This document shows, one piece after another, positions 1 to 10,000 of a stretch of DNA of 25,409 nt. The DNA is from CAZNFR01 sp964572225 (GTDB lineage: Bacteria > Bacteroidota > Bacteroidia > Bacteroidales > GCA-2748055). The notes under the pieces are model-generated. The model did no database searches and was not told where the DNA came from. It saw nothing but the letters and a program-made list of their open reading frames with translations. Each line of letters starts with the position of its first letter. Position 1 is the first letter of the stretch. The DNA is taken from contig CAZNFR010000052.1 in NCBI GenBank assembly GCA_964572225.1, positions 1 to 25,409 on the forward strand, given 5' to 3'. Both the position numbers and the translations under genes were made by a program.

Positions 1-2
1 AT

Positions 3-2369
3 GATCATCAGTTCGAAAAAACAAAAGAAAATGTAAAGATAATAAGCTATTATAACAAGTATTATGCAGGCAGGAGGGCTGGTATTGAGCTGATCCAGAA
101 CCAAACCCGGCTGTTTACCCACCTGGATCTAAGAGTTAATCCTATCCCTATACCGGATAGTCGTTTTAATCCTTTCCCTGAATTGATATCCAGAAAGGAG
201 ATGGAAAACGGAAGGGGAGTGGAGATCCGTTTGCATTATCCGGTATACCATCTTGAATATCGAATTCAATTGATTCCCTCGGGTCAGGATGTGATTGTAA
301 AAGTCTTTTTCGATAAACCGGATACCCTGAACAAGCCAATATACCTTTCACTGGAACTCTATCCCGGCGATTATATGGGCAAGATGTGGTCCGGCGATCA
401 GTCTGCCGGGTATTTTCCCAGAAACTTTAACGGATCCAGAACCCTGAATTCTCTCACAGGCGAGCTGGAGTCCCAGTCCATGAGTGTATCCTCTTCTTTT
501 GTTTTTTCACCCGAAGATCCCATGACCAGGCTTGCCATACGATCTGTTTCCGGAGACCTCGAGCTTCACGACGGCAGGGCTTCGACCAATCATAAATGGT
601 TTGTGCTCAGGGAAGATTTGAGTAAGGCAATCGGGGGTGAATCTCCGGTGGCTGAATGGATTGTCAGTCCCAACGGCATTCCGGACTATAAATCAGAACC
701 GGTCCTGGGCGTGGCACAGGCTTCCTATCATCCCTTTGCCCCTAAAAAGATAATGATTGAACAGGATTCGCTTTTTTCAAGTACCCATGATTATTCTGTA
801 TACCGACTCAACAACATGGGTGAAAGGACCCTTATGTTAAAGGGAAAAGCAGAATCAAAAGGCTATATGTGGGAAAAAGAGTATTTGGAGGCGGAACTAA
901 GTAGTATCCGTGTGCCCGGGATATATCAATTCGAATATCAGGGAAAATTTTTTGAGAACTTTAGTATAAGCGGGGAGGCATATGATGAGTTTTTATGGAA
1001 ATCTTCACTGACAGTCTTTTTCCCGGTTCAGATGTGTCATATGGAAGTAAAGGACAGGATCCGGCTCTGGCATAATGCCTGCCATATGGATGATGCCGTG
1101 AGGGCCCCGGATGGGGAAAAAAGCTGGCTTCATTACTACCAGGACAGTCTTCAGGAATATTCTGCCGATGGTCTTGAGCATATTGAAGGCTTAAACACGG
1201 GGGGCTGGCATGATGCGGGTGACTTTCAGATGCCCCTGGCCTCCAATTCCAATGCAGTGTATAACCTGGCCATGGCTTTCGAGGAATTTGGAATTCTGAC
1301 GGACCTGACAAGTATTAACTTTGAAGAGAGGAAGGTCCTTATGAATACCCCGGATGGTACCCCGGATATTATTCAGCAAATTGTACATGGGATTGACTAT
1401 ATACTTGCCGGTTACAGAATAGACGGGTATGCATACCCGGGGGTAATTGCCGGGGACTGGGAGCAATATCTTGAACTGGGTGAAGCGGATAACCGAACCG
1501 ATAACATTCCTGATTATCATAAAGGAGAACACAGGGACGACCGGTTCGTGTTTACCTCCCGGAGCAGAAACCTTGAGTTCCAGGTGGCAGCCACTCTGGC
1601 AGCTGCACATAGGTCCATTGAAAAATATAACAAAGTGCTTGCTGATGAGTGTTTATACTTTGCCGGTAAAGCCTGGAAAAACGGACATGAATTTGAGAAG
1701 GAAGGCGCCGGGGCTTACATAGGCGGGGGAACTGCCACACTCCGGCTCAGAGCGGCTATTGAACTTTATATCTCCACACATGATAAGGTTTTCCTGGATA
1801 CCCTCATAACATCCCTGAATGAAGATCGGAGAATGTATCGCTCTCTTGCCTCAGATCTTGCAAGATTAAAAGATGAGCCTGGTTTTGAGATCATTCGTGA
1901 GCAGGTTCTTGAAGTTCTGAACCATCATAAGGCGTATTATGAACCCCAGCTTATGAATCCGGTGGGCATCAATCTTGCTCCAAGGTTATTTGGACTTGGC
2001 TACTACAACCTTTCCCTGGCAATGGATCAGTATTATTTGCATAAAAATTTCCCTGAGCTCTATAGCAATGATTTTGTTTTCAGAGTACTCAATTACTATC
2101 TGGGAGTCAGACCTGTGGATAACCGTTCTCTGGTAACGGGGATCGGGCGTAAGACGGTGACGTCAGCTTTTGGATTCAACCGGTCCGATTACAGTCATAT
2201 TCCCGGGGGAGTGGTTTCCGGACCGGCAATTCTGGAGCCGGGGTATTTTGAGTTTAGAAAGGATGATCCGTTCCAATGGATTCAGACCGAATATACCATT
2301 AGCAGTACAGCCGCATTTATCTTTGTGGCCAATGCAGCAAGAAACCTGTCGGTAAAGGAATTAAAGTAA
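3..2369 (+). CDS. GH9 family glycoside hydrolase (endoglucanase-like), 5'-truncated by window edge
   Basis: Predicted endo-beta-glucanase or related beta-glucan hydrolase, probably exported. The frame is open from base 3 with no stop, so the gene starts outside the window and the TTG at 183 is not a convincing start; at least 788 codons are present. The first ~310 residues are beta-rich and end in an Ig-like module of the CelD_N kind (the GIYQFEYQGKFFENFSI region, about 890-970). The catalytic (alpha/alpha)6 part follows. GGWHDAGDF has its two GH9 aspartates at codons 1212 and 1221, and the C-terminal QTEYTISSTAAF has the expected acid glutamate at codon 2289. The region VFTSRSRNLEFQVAATLAAA (about 1549-1608) also fits GH9. 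It converges on the sugar-acid kinase gene with only 4 bases between the stops. The substrate cannot be read from the sequence, and the export signal lies outside the window. Confidence 0.88.
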   Translation, partial: DHQFEKTKENVKIISYYNKYYAGRRAGIELIQNQTRLFTHLDLRVNPIPIPDSRFNPFPELISRKEMENGRGVEIRLHYPVYHLEYRIQLIPSGQDVIVKVFFDKPDTLNKPIYLSLELYPGDYMGKMWSGDQSAGYFPRNFNGSRTLNSLTGELESQSMSVSSSFVFSPEDPMTRLAIRSVSGDLELHDGRASTNHKWFVLREDLSKAIGGESPVAEWIVSPNGIPDYKSEPVLGVAQASYHPFAPKKIMIEQDSLFSSTHDYSVYRLNNMGERTLMLKGKAESKGYMWEKEYLEAELSSIRVPGIYQFEYQGKFFENFSISGEAYDEFLWKSSLTVFFPVQMCHMEVKDRIRLWHNACHMDDAVRAPDGEKSWLHYYQDSLQEYSADGLEHIEGLNTGGWHDAGDFQMPLASNSNAVYNLAMAFEEFGILTDLTSINFEERKVLMNTPDGTPDIIQQIVHGIDYILAGYRIDGYAYPGVIAGDWEQYLELGEADNRTDNIPDYHKGEHRDDRFVFTSRSRNLEFQVAATLAAAHRSIEKYNKVLADECLYFAGKAWKNGHEFEKEGAGAYIGGGTATLRLRAAIELYISTHDKVFLDTLITSLNEDRRMYRSLASDLARLKDEPGFEIIREQVLEVLNHHKAYYEPQLMNPVGINLAPRLFGLGYYNLSLAMDQYYLHKNFPELYSNDFVFRVLNYYLGVRPVDNRSLVTGIGRKTVTSAFGFNRSDYSHIPGGVVSGPAILEPGYFEFRKDDPFQWIQTEYTISSTAAFIFVANAARNLSVKELK

Positions 2370-2373
2370 ATCT

Positions 2374-3801
2374 CTATGAGTTTTCTAAGGCGGAAAGGGC
2401 CTTATATATTTCCATAAGAGATTCCTGATTTCCTACATTTCCTGGGAAGATAATGCAGGGAATGCCCGGCCATTTGCTTTCTGATCCTGCCGAAATTACA
2501 GGTACACCAGGGATGATCTGCCCTTTAACTTTCGCTTTCTTAATCATTAAAGCCCTGGAAATAATATCGCTGGATGTAATTCCACCTTTGGTAATGATGA
2601 TCTCAGGTCTCTGTTTAAGATCAGAGATGATCCGGACCAATGAATCCGAAATTATGGATCCTGTTTCCAGGTGATTGTCCCCTGTAATAAGGGTCCTGCT
2701 GGTAAACAATACCGGATTTCCACCTTCAAACAGGCATTGGTCGCAGACCTGAATCAACCTTTGTATTTCTGATTCCCTGGATGATCGCTTCTCAATCAGG
2801 GCGGTAACACTTATCTCTATTGGAAATACATCCCGGGAGTGCATCAGGTGATCCAGTTGGGAGCTGGTTTTCCCGGTATATGAGCCGGCCAAAAGTAAGG
2901 TTTTTCCCTTTACAGAAGGACTTACAATAATATCCCTTCCGGTAAGTAAGGGAATATCTTCATTATAGGTAAAGACTTTAACAAAAGAGGCTGCAGTACG
3001 GTAAGTGAATTTTTTTCCATTGGAAAGCGCCTTGTTCAATGCGGTGATAAATATTTTCAAGTCATTATAGTCCAATGCATTTACCACAACTTTTTGAAAA
3101 TCCCTGACCTCCATGAGGATTGCAAGTATACCGGCAATATCATGGTTACGTATCATATCAAGTGAAATGCAGCGGACATCATCAGCCCTGTATGCTCCCC
3201 GCGTTTTTTCCTCAATATAGGCTGTGAGATCAGAATTCCGGTACCCAAAATCCGGATCCGAGGCAAATTCAGTTTCAGCTGCAGGGAGATAGAAATCCCC
3301 GTCGAAGACCCAGTGCGTATTGCGATATGTGAATCTTCCTCCTTCCGGGAAAAAAGGAATCAGAATCTCACCATCCAGGGATCTACCGGTTTTTTGTATA
3401 ATTTCGGAATTGATTATTTCCGTCTCCAGAGGAAAATGTCCTCTAAGAGTGGAGTCGCTACGGCTGATTATCTCAAAATCAGAATCGTAATATTCAGCCA
3501 TTTGCAGAATATTGTTCATGATTTCCAGCAAAATGCCCCTGACTTTTTCTTCAGTAAATGCCCGTGTATTGGTCTGTATAAATGCAGCTTTTTTATCTCT
3601 GAATATTTCATCGATAGATTGAGTATCCCAAACAGTATATAAATCAAGATCGTGGGTTGTTTGTATTCCCGTAGGATCATCATCAAGAATGAAAACAGGC
3701 TTCAATTTAACAGGGCGAGAGGAACGATATGCATTATCAATGGTTCCGGGGTTCTTATGTCCAGGAATATTCTTTTGAAAGGAGGATTTATCAATTTTCA
3801 T
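2374..3801 (-). CDS. Four-carbon acid sugar kinase family protein (DUF1537-type)
   Basis: Predicted cytoplasmic ATP-dependent kinase of the family that phosphorylates sugar acids such as erythronate or threonate. The N-terminal half carries FILDDDPTGIQTTHD (about residues 37-51), the variant of the family signature with DDDPTG in place of ADDLTG. The C-terminal nucleotide-binding half has ITKGGITSSDI and, near the end, IPCIIFPGNVGN. At 475 aa it is a normal length. The first ~33 residues precede the family core; an in-frame TTG at 3705 is an alternative start giving a shorter N-terminus. No partner aldolase, epimerase, dehydrogenase or PdxA2-like gene is adjacent, so the substrate is open. 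It is divergent from the GH116 gene (74 bases between starts) and convergent with the GH9 gene. The proteins of this branch with DDDPTG may not share substrate with characterised members. Confidence 0.82.
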   Translation of the reverse strand: MKIDKSSFQKNIPGHKNPGTIDNAYRSSRPVKLKPVFILDDDPTGIQTTHDLDLYTVWDTQSIDEIFRDKKAAFIQTNTRAFTEEKVRGILLEIMNNILQMAEYYDSDFEIISRSDSTLRGHFPLETEIINSEIIQKTGRSLDGEILIPFFPEGGRFTYRNTHWVFDGDFYLPAAETEFASDPDFGYRNSDLTAYIEEKTRGAYRADDVRCISLDMIRNHDIAGILAILMEVRDFQKVVVNALDYNDLKIFITALNKALSNGKKFTYRTAASFVKVFTYNEDIPLLTGRDIIVSPSVKGKTLLLAGSYTGKTSSQLDHLMHSRDVFPIEISVTALIEKRSSRESEIQRLIQVCDQCLFEGGNPVLFTSRTLITGDNHLETGSIISDSLVRIISDLKQRPEIIITKGGITSSDIISRALMIKKAKVKGQIIPGVPVISAGSESKWPGIPCIIFPGNVGNQESLMEIYKALSALENS

Positions 3802-3875
3802 TATGTAACTTGCAAAATCATGAAACCGGGCATGAAGGTATAAAAAATGTAAACACTTTTAGCAGAAAGAAACCC

Positions 3876-6611
3876 ATGAAAACAAGTTTACCGTTCAGGA
3901 ATTTTGCCAGGTATTTTGCTTCAATCCTGATTCTTTTTACTGTGTCTTGCAACGGAGTAGTGAGGGAGTATGAAAAACTAATGGAAGATCCCCAATCCTT
4001 ATCTTCTGATGAATCTGAACCCACGGTACCCATGCCTTCCTATACGGGGGATAGTCTGAGGAACATTGCTTTTCCCCTGGGGGGAATTGGTACCGGAAAC
4101 CTGTTGATGGGAGGCAGGGGAAATATTATTGACCATGAAATATTTGGCCGTGCGAATGCGGATGAGGTACCCCCTTACATGACCTTCTTCGCAATCAGGA
4201 TTAAAGATAGTCATGGGGAGGTTCAGGCCCGTGTACTGGAGGGAACACTGCCCGACAATTTTCCCAATCCCTTTGGAGTTCCCCGTTCTCAGCTGGGTGG
4301 AATTCCCCGTTTTTCCGGTTGCCGTTTTACCCCGGAATTTCCATTAGCCCATCTGCATTTGGAGGACAGGGGCTTACCGGTCGAAGCCAAAGCTACCTTC
4401 TGGAACCCCTTCATTCCTCTCAACACCAGGGATAGCAGTCTTCCACTGGTATTTTTTGACTGGGTGATTCAAAATACGGGTTCAGATAGTATTGAAGTGA
4501 ATCTCATGTTGAGTGCAGGAAATCCTTTTACGGATTATTTCGAAACAGAGGGATTCCGTGGAATAGTAAAATCCATAGATAAACCTGAGATGAAAGCGGT
4601 CATTTTCGAATCTGAAAGTCCGATGAAAGGCGAATTTATGATTGGATCTTTGGATGCAGGAACCCGGATATCAAATCAATGGTTCAGGGGAAGATGGTGG
4701 GATAATGCCGAAATTGCCTGGAAGGAATTCAGGGAGGAAGGTTTTCCTTCTCCCCGCACAGAGGAGTATAGATTTACTTCTGATGATCAGGATGCAGCAA
4801 GTTTAACGCTTCCATTCAAACTTGCTCCGGGGCAACAGGATACCCTTCGGTTTATGATTGCCTGGAGGATGCCGGAACAAAAGGGAGAGACCAATCTGAA
4901 CCTGGGCAGTGGGAGAGAGGGTTCCCCGGTCATCGGAAATTACTATGCGAATTGGAACTCATCGCTTACCGGAATTGCAGATTATGGATTGAAAAACCGG
5001 GACAGGCTGTGGAGTAAGACATTGGATTTTCACCGGGCCCTATATTCATCATCCTTTCCCGGCTATGTGCTGGATGCAGTAGGCTCAAATCTGGCAGCGC
5101 TTAACACGAATTTAATCATGCGGAATCAGGAGGGAAAGGTTCATGCCTACGAGGGTCTGGGTAACGATTTCGGTTGTTGCCCTGGAAACTGCACCCATGT
5201 CTGGAACTATGCTCAGAGCCTGGCCTATCTTTTCCCGGAACTTGAAAGGGATATGCGGGAGACCAATTTTTTGCATGATACCCGGAAGAGTGGATTTATG
5301 TCTTTTCGCACGGTATTTCCCCCCGGGGATTATTACATGGGTGCTGCTGCGGCCGATGGACAGATGGGAACCATAATGAGGGCATACAGAGAATGGAAGT
5401 TTTCCGGGGATTCTGAATGGCTGAAGACACTTTGGCCAGGTATAAAAAGAGCCATTGAATTTGCATGGAAAGGTTCAGGGAATAAGGCTGAATACCCCTG
5501 GGAGAATCCGTATATAATTCCCTGGGACCCTGGTAAGACGGGGATTGTCAGAACCCGGCAGCACAATACCTACGATATTGATTTTTATGGTCCGAATATG
5601 TACACCGGGGCCTTATATTTGGGAGCACTTACTGCAGCTGCGGAGATGGCGGCTGCGCTGGGGGATAGTCTGAAAGCAAAGGAATATGGTGAACTTGCCA
5701 ATGTTTCCAGGAAAGGTTATGAAGAATTACTATGGAAGGGGGAGTATTATATTCAAATTCCGGAGATCTATGAGGGCATAAAAGTTCCGGCCTCCTACCA
5801 ACTGAATGACCCGGTATCAGGATCCCTGAAGTTACGTTATCAGTACGAGGAAGGTTGTCTTTCCGATCAGCTATTGGGGCAATTCCTGGCCGATGGTTCC
5901 GGGCTGGGTGATCTTTTGGATACCCTTAGGATCAGAAGGACCCTTCAGTCTATATACAAATACAACTTTGTGGAAAATTTCAATGAATACCAGAATGTTC
6001 AACGGATCTATGCGGTAAATGAGGAGGCAGGACTGGTTTTATGCAGCTGGCCTGAAGGGAATCGTCCTGCAGTGCCCTTTGTATATGCTCAGGAAGTTTG
6101 GACCGGTGTTGAGTACCAGGTTGCTTCACAATTGCTGAAAAGAGGCTACCGTGAGGAAGGCCTGAATATTGTAGAAGCGGTAAGAAGCAGGTACCGTGGG
6201 TATAACCGGAATCCGATGGCAGAAATTGAGTCGGGAAGGTTTTATGCCAGGTCTTTATCTTCCTGGGGATTATTACTGGTGCTATCGGGTCAGCATTATG
6301 ATGGTCCGCAAAAATCCCTAAGGTTTTCCCCGGTTTTAGACTCCAGACAATTCAGAACCTTTTGGTCCTCGGCCCAGGGTTGGGGAATTTTTGAGATCAT
6401 GGATCGTGGAATAAGATTAAAGGTTCTTTATGGAAAGCTCGAGCTAAACAGTTTACATATCTCATACCCCGCTAAAATGAGGGTAGTAGAATCGCAGCCT
6501 GAAAATATTGAATTCGAGTATGAAGAAGGTAGGCTCAAGCTATATTTTCGGGACGTATTTACCCTGCTGGAGGATGAAGAGCTTTCCCTGGTATTGGAAC
6601 CTGATGCCTGA
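3876..6611 (+). CDS. GH116 family glycosidase (GBA2-like / DUF608), lipoprotein
   Basis: Predicted exo-acting beta-glycosidase (beta-glucosidase or beta-xylosidase activities are known in GH116), anchored as a lipoprotein. The start at 3876 was chosen over upstream in-frame codons because it opens directly into a basic N-terminus, a hydrophobic stretch and a lipobox ILFTVSC with Cys25; upstream starts would run into the divergent kinase gene. Product 911 aa. The N-terminal beta domain has IAFPLGGIGTGNLLMGGRG, and the catalytic domain has YEGLGNDFGCCPGNCTHVWN and NTYDIDFYGPNMYTGALYLG. By comparison with GBA2 and TxGH116, Glu426 (YEG) is the likely nucleophile and Asp567 (TYD) the acid/base. 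Pairing with the GH9 gene suggests a small glucan or hemicellulose locus, but there is no SusD or sensor gene beside it. About 240 bases without a gene separate its stop from the gltB leader. Confidence 0.87.
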   Translation: MKTSLPFRNFARYFASILILFTVSCNGVVREYEKLMEDPQSLSSDESEPTVPMPSYTGDSLRNIAFPLGGIGTGNLLMGGRGNIIDHEIFGRANADEVPPYMTFFAIRIKDSHGEVQARVLEGTLPDNFPNPFGVPRSQLGGIPRFSGCRFTPEFPLAHLHLEDRGLPVEAKATFWNPFIPLNTRDSSLPLVFFDWVIQNTGSDSIEVNLMLSAGNPFTDYFETEGFRGIVKSIDKPEMKAVIFESESPMKGEFMIGSLDAGTRISNQWFRGRWWDNAEIAWKEFREEGFPSPRTEEYRFTSDDQDAASLTLPFKLAPGQQDTLRFMIAWRMPEQKGETNLNLGSGREGSPVIGNYYANWNSSLTGIADYGLKNRDRLWSKTLDFHRALYSSSFPGYVLDAVGSNLAALNTNLIMRNQEGKVHAYEGLGNDFGCCPGNCTHVWNYAQSLAYLFPELERDMRETNFLHDTRKSGFMSFRTVFPPGDYYMGAAAADGQMGTIMRAYREWKFSGDSEWLKTLWPGIKRAIEFAWKGSGNKAEYPWENPYIIPWDPGKTGIVRTRQHNTYDIDFYGPNMYTGALYLGALTAAAEMAAALGDSLKAKEYGELANVSRKGYEELLWKGEYYIQIPEIYEGIKVPASYQLNDPVSGSLKLRYQYEEGCLSDQLLGQFLADGSGLGDLLDTLRIRRTLQSIYKYNFVENFNEYQNVQRIYAVNEEAGLVLCSWPEGNRPAVPFVYAQEVWTGVEYQVASQLLKRGYREEGLNIVEAVRSRYRGYNRNPMAEIESGRFYARSLSSWGLLLVLSGQHYDGPQKSLRFSPVLDSRQFRTFWSSAQGWGIFEIMDRGIRLKVLYGKLELNSLHISYPAKMRVVESQPENIEFEYEEGRLKLYFRDVFTLLEDEELSLVLEPDA

Positions 6612-6805
6612 GAGGCACAATAATGAAGAGGTGTATCCTTATTTTTTTTGATAATTTTCCGGTTCGCACGGAAATCCCTAAAGTGCCATCCAGGCCAATT
6701 CTAAACGGTTAATCTGCAATAATTTAAACGCCTGGATCCCCTGTCACTTTTATACAAAAAATGGATATTTTACTTTTAATTTATCGTTAATTGTAATTCT
6801 TAACT
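6612..6805. other. Intergenic spacer between the GH116 gene and the glt promoter
   Basis: No ORF of credible composition and no strong hairpin with a T-run that would end the GH116 transcript were found. The right-hand part becomes AT-rich as it approaches the gltB promoter. Confidence 0.5.
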
Positions 6806-6835
6806 TTTGATTTGAAATATAAATAATTATATTTG
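6806..6835 (+). promoter_or_regulatory. Bacteroidota-type promoter for the gltB leader
   Basis: TATATTTG at 6828-6835 is an exact match to the Bacteroidota -7 box TAnnTTTG. A TTTG at 6806-6809, 18 bases upstream, can serve as the -33 box; another TTTG at 6811 gives a shorter spacing. Transcription would begin around 6841, a dozen bases before the leader ORF. Assignment is by motif only. Confidence 0.62.
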
Positions 6836-6853
6836 CGATAACTTAAACAGATT

Positions 6854-6910
6854 ATGAAAATAAGGATAACCATACTCAGGAAAGCTTATAAGGTCAAGAG
6901 CCTTAATTGA
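6854..6910 (+). CDS. Putative leader peptide upstream of gltB
   Basis: An 18-codon ORF, MKIRITILRKAYKVKSLN, lies between the predicted promoter and the terminator that precedes gltB. It is basic and rich in Ile, Leu and Lys/Arg, with three ATA Ile codons in its first seven; it has no Trp, Glu or Gln. Its TGA stop (6908-6910) falls inside the segment 6907-6917 that can pair with the terminator 5' arm, so a ribosome at the stop would mask the antiterminator. No Shine-Dalgarno is seen, as is usual in the phylum. Position and the overlapping RNA element are the argument; the sequence alone does not prove translation, and no clear control codon is visible. Confidence 0.45.
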   Translation: MKIRITILRKAYKVKSLN

Positions 6911-6950
6911 GGATGGTGGACAGCAAATAAACTAACTAGGCCGTTCTCAA
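6907..6950 (+). promoter_or_regulatory. Candidate antiterminator of the gltB leader
   Basis: Bases 6907-6917 (TTGAGGATGGT) can pair with 6940-6950 (GCCGTTCTCAA) as 11 contiguous pairs, eight Watson-Crick and three G-U. This helix uses most of the 5' arm of the downstream terminator (6938-6949), so the two cannot coexist. The first strand begins at the last base before the leader stop codon. The G-U content makes it weaker than the terminator stem; its regulatory role is inferred. Confidence 0.5.
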
Positions 6951-6975
6951 GCAAAGCGTGAGAGCGGCCTTTTTT
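6938..6975 (+). terminator. Intrinsic terminator/attenuator before gltB
   Basis: Arms 6938-6949 (AGGCCGTTCTCA) and 6959-6970 (TGAGAGCGGCCT) form a 12-bp stem with one G-U pair and a 9-base loop, followed by a T-run to 6975. It lies 30 bases before the gltB start and downstream of the predicted gltB promoter, so transcripts must read through it to express gltBD. Confidence 0.82.
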
Positions 6976-7005
6976 AATGATAACATACGGAAAAAAAGGA
7001 GAAAC

Positions 7006-10000
7006 ATGAATCAACAATCATTACCTGGTATGGGTATGTACCGGTCGGAATTCGAGCATGATAATTGTGGAATCGGTTTTGTAGCGCATATTAGGGGAAA
7101 GAAGTCACACAGTATTGTCGACAAGGGCCTGGAAGTGCTGGAAAATATGTCACACCGGGGTGCAGAAGGGGCGGATGCCAAAACCGGAGATGGAGCAGGA
7201 ATATTGGTTCAGATCCCCAGGGATTTTTATCTTATTCAGGGATTTGCCCTTCCACCTGAGGGACAGTTTGGCACCGGAATAGTTTTTTTACCGGTCGATA
7301 AATCGGAGGCCTCCCGATGCGAGGAGGTCCTTTTGGAACTAATTGCAAGGGAAAATATTGAGTTGATCGGTTTCAGGGATGTTCCAAGAGACAATTCAAC
7401 TCTTGGGAAGGATTCAAGGGATGCAGAACCGGAAATGAAGCAGATCCTGCTGGGTGCGGACATGGAGCAGGATGTTTTGGAGAGGAAATTGTACATTATT
7501 CGTAAGAAGGCTGAGAAAATTATACGGGCTTCCAATCTCAAGCAGAAGAAGTCTTTTTACATCCCGTCCCTTTCAACGAAGATATTGATTTACAAGGGGA
7601 TGCTTACGAGTGAACAGCTACGGGAGTATTATCTGGATCTTCGGGACAAACGTTTTCAGTCGGCCATAGCCCTGGTTCATTCCCGTTTCAGTACGAATAC
7701 TTTTCCCTCCTGGGATCTGGCCCAGCCATTCCGGATGTTGGCTCACAATGGGGAAATCAATACCCTGAGAGGAAACCGTTTTTGGATGCAGGCACGGGAA
7801 TCCATTTTAAAATCGGAGATTTTAGGGAATCTTGAAGAAATTTATCCGGTTGTGGAACCCGGGATGAGCGATTCTGCCTCTCTCGACAATGTATTGGAGT
7901 TTCTGGTTATGAGTGGAAAGTCTTTGCCTCATGCCCTGGCTATGCTGATCCCGGAGTCCTGGAACGATAAAAACCCGATTCCCCCTGAGCTTAAGGCTTT
8001 TTACGAGTATTATTCGACCATTATGGAGCCCTGGGACGGTCCGGCCTCTTTGATCGTCACTGACGGCCGTTATATTGGAGGCACCCTGGACAGGAACGGA
8101 CTCAGACCTTCCAGGTACATAATTACCAGTAATGACATGATTGTTATGGGATCGGAAGTAGGGGTGCAAACCTTCAAACCTTCGGATGTGGTTGAGAAAG
8201 GAAGGCTGAAGCCCGGTAAGATGATGTTGGTGGACACCGAGAAGGGGGAGATCATGATGGATGAGGAGTTAAAAAAATCGCTTTCAGGGCGTAACCCTTA
8301 CCAGGAGTGGATAAAGCTAAATATGGTCAGCCTGGATGAAATAGAGACCGGTCATGTAGTAGCTCCGGACATGGCAGACAATTATGAGTTGTACCTGAGG
8401 GCTTTTAATTATACCCGTGAAGATATTGAAACCATAATAAAACCTATGGCTGAAGGGGCAAAGGAGCCTATTGGTTCAATGGGAAATGACGCCCCGGTGG
8501 CTGTGCTTTCTCAAAAGTCCCAAAGGCTTTTTAACTATTTCAAACAACAGTTTGCCCAGGTTACCAATCCAGCCATAGACCCCATCCGTGAGGAATTGGT
8601 GATGAGTCTCACAGGATATATTGGTTCTTTACAGACCAACCTTTTGGATGAGATGCCGGACCATGTTAAAATGGTGAAATTTAAAAATCCGGTAATTAAC
8701 AATACCACTTTTCAGCTGGTTAAAAATCTGAAATACAAGGGATTTTCGAATGTGGTCATTCCAATGGTTTTTGACAGAAGCAAGGGGGCAGAGGGGCTTG
8801 AAAAAGGGCTGACCGGGCTTTGTGAGCTTGCTGAAAAGGCGGTGGATGAGGGGCGGAATTACATCATTTTATCGGACAGGGAAATTGATGCGGAACATGC
8901 CCCCATTCCTTCCTTACTTGCGGTATCTGCGGTACATCATCACCTGATTCGCAAAAGGAAAAGAATGCAGATCGATATCGTGGTGGAAACTGCGGAGGCC
9001 AGGGAAGTTCATCATTTTGCTCTTTTATTTGGTTACGGGGCCTCTATCATCAATCCATACCTGGCTTTTTCAGTCGTTGAGAGACTGGTGAAGGAAAAGC
9101 TGATACAGCTGGATTATGAGAAAGCAGAGAAGAATTTTATCAAGGCGGTGAATAACGGTCTCCTTAAGATTCTTTCAAAAATGGGGATTTCCACCCTGCG
9201 GAGTTACCGGGCTGCTCAGATATTTGAGGCTATTGGGATCAGTAATGAGGTGGTGGATAAGTATTTTACCGGGACCATCTCCAGGATTGAAGGGATAGGA
9301 TTGAAGGAAATCGCTACAGAAGCACTGGAGCCTCATTATAAAGCCTTTCATGAAGGAGTTGAGGATGAAAGGATTTTTTCCGGGATTTATTCTTATCGTA
9401 AATACGGGGAGCATCATGCCTGGAATCCTGATACCATTGCCCTTCTTCAGTGGAGTACAAGAACGGGAGATTATCAGAAATACAAGGAATACAGTGAAGT
9501 AGTGAAGAAGCAGAATGCCATGCCTTCCTTTTTAAGAGGTTTCTTCGATATCAAAAGAAATCCGATTGACATATCTGAGGTAGAACCGGTTGAAACCATT
9601 ATGAAAAGGTTTGTTACCGGTGCCATGTCCTATGGGTCCATTAGCCGGGAAGCGCATGAAACCCTGGCGGTGGCCATGAACCGAATTGGCGGACGAAGTA
9701 ATACCGGCGAAGGAGGAGAAGATCCTCTCCGGTTTGAGGTAAGGGAGGACGGGACTAATGCCCGTTCAGCCATTAAACAGGTTGCTTCGGGACGATTTGG
9801 GGTAACGGGCCATTATCTGGTGAATGCAGATGAAATTCAGATTAAAATTGCCCAGGGAGCCAAGCCCGGGGAAGGCGGACAGTTACCCGGGCATAAAGTG
9901 GATAAGATCATTGCCAGGACCCGGTATTCCATACCCGGGATCACGCTAATCTCACCGCCGCCTCATCATGATATATATTCAATTGAGGATCTGGCGCAAT

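Noticed and set aside
183..2369. TTG at 183 as the true start of the GH9 gene
   Set aside because: The frame is open to the left edge with protein-like composition and no signal peptide follows the TTG, so the gene is taken as truncated by the window.
3729..3875. N-terminal extension of the GH116 protein
   Set aside because: It overlaps the divergent kinase start and would bury the lipoprotein signal that begins exactly at 3876.
6958..7005. N-terminal extension of GltB from a GTG at 6958
   Set aside because: It would be encoded within the terminator stem and T-run; the ATG at 7006 has a Shine-Dalgarno and gives the expected 20-residue propeptide before Cys21.
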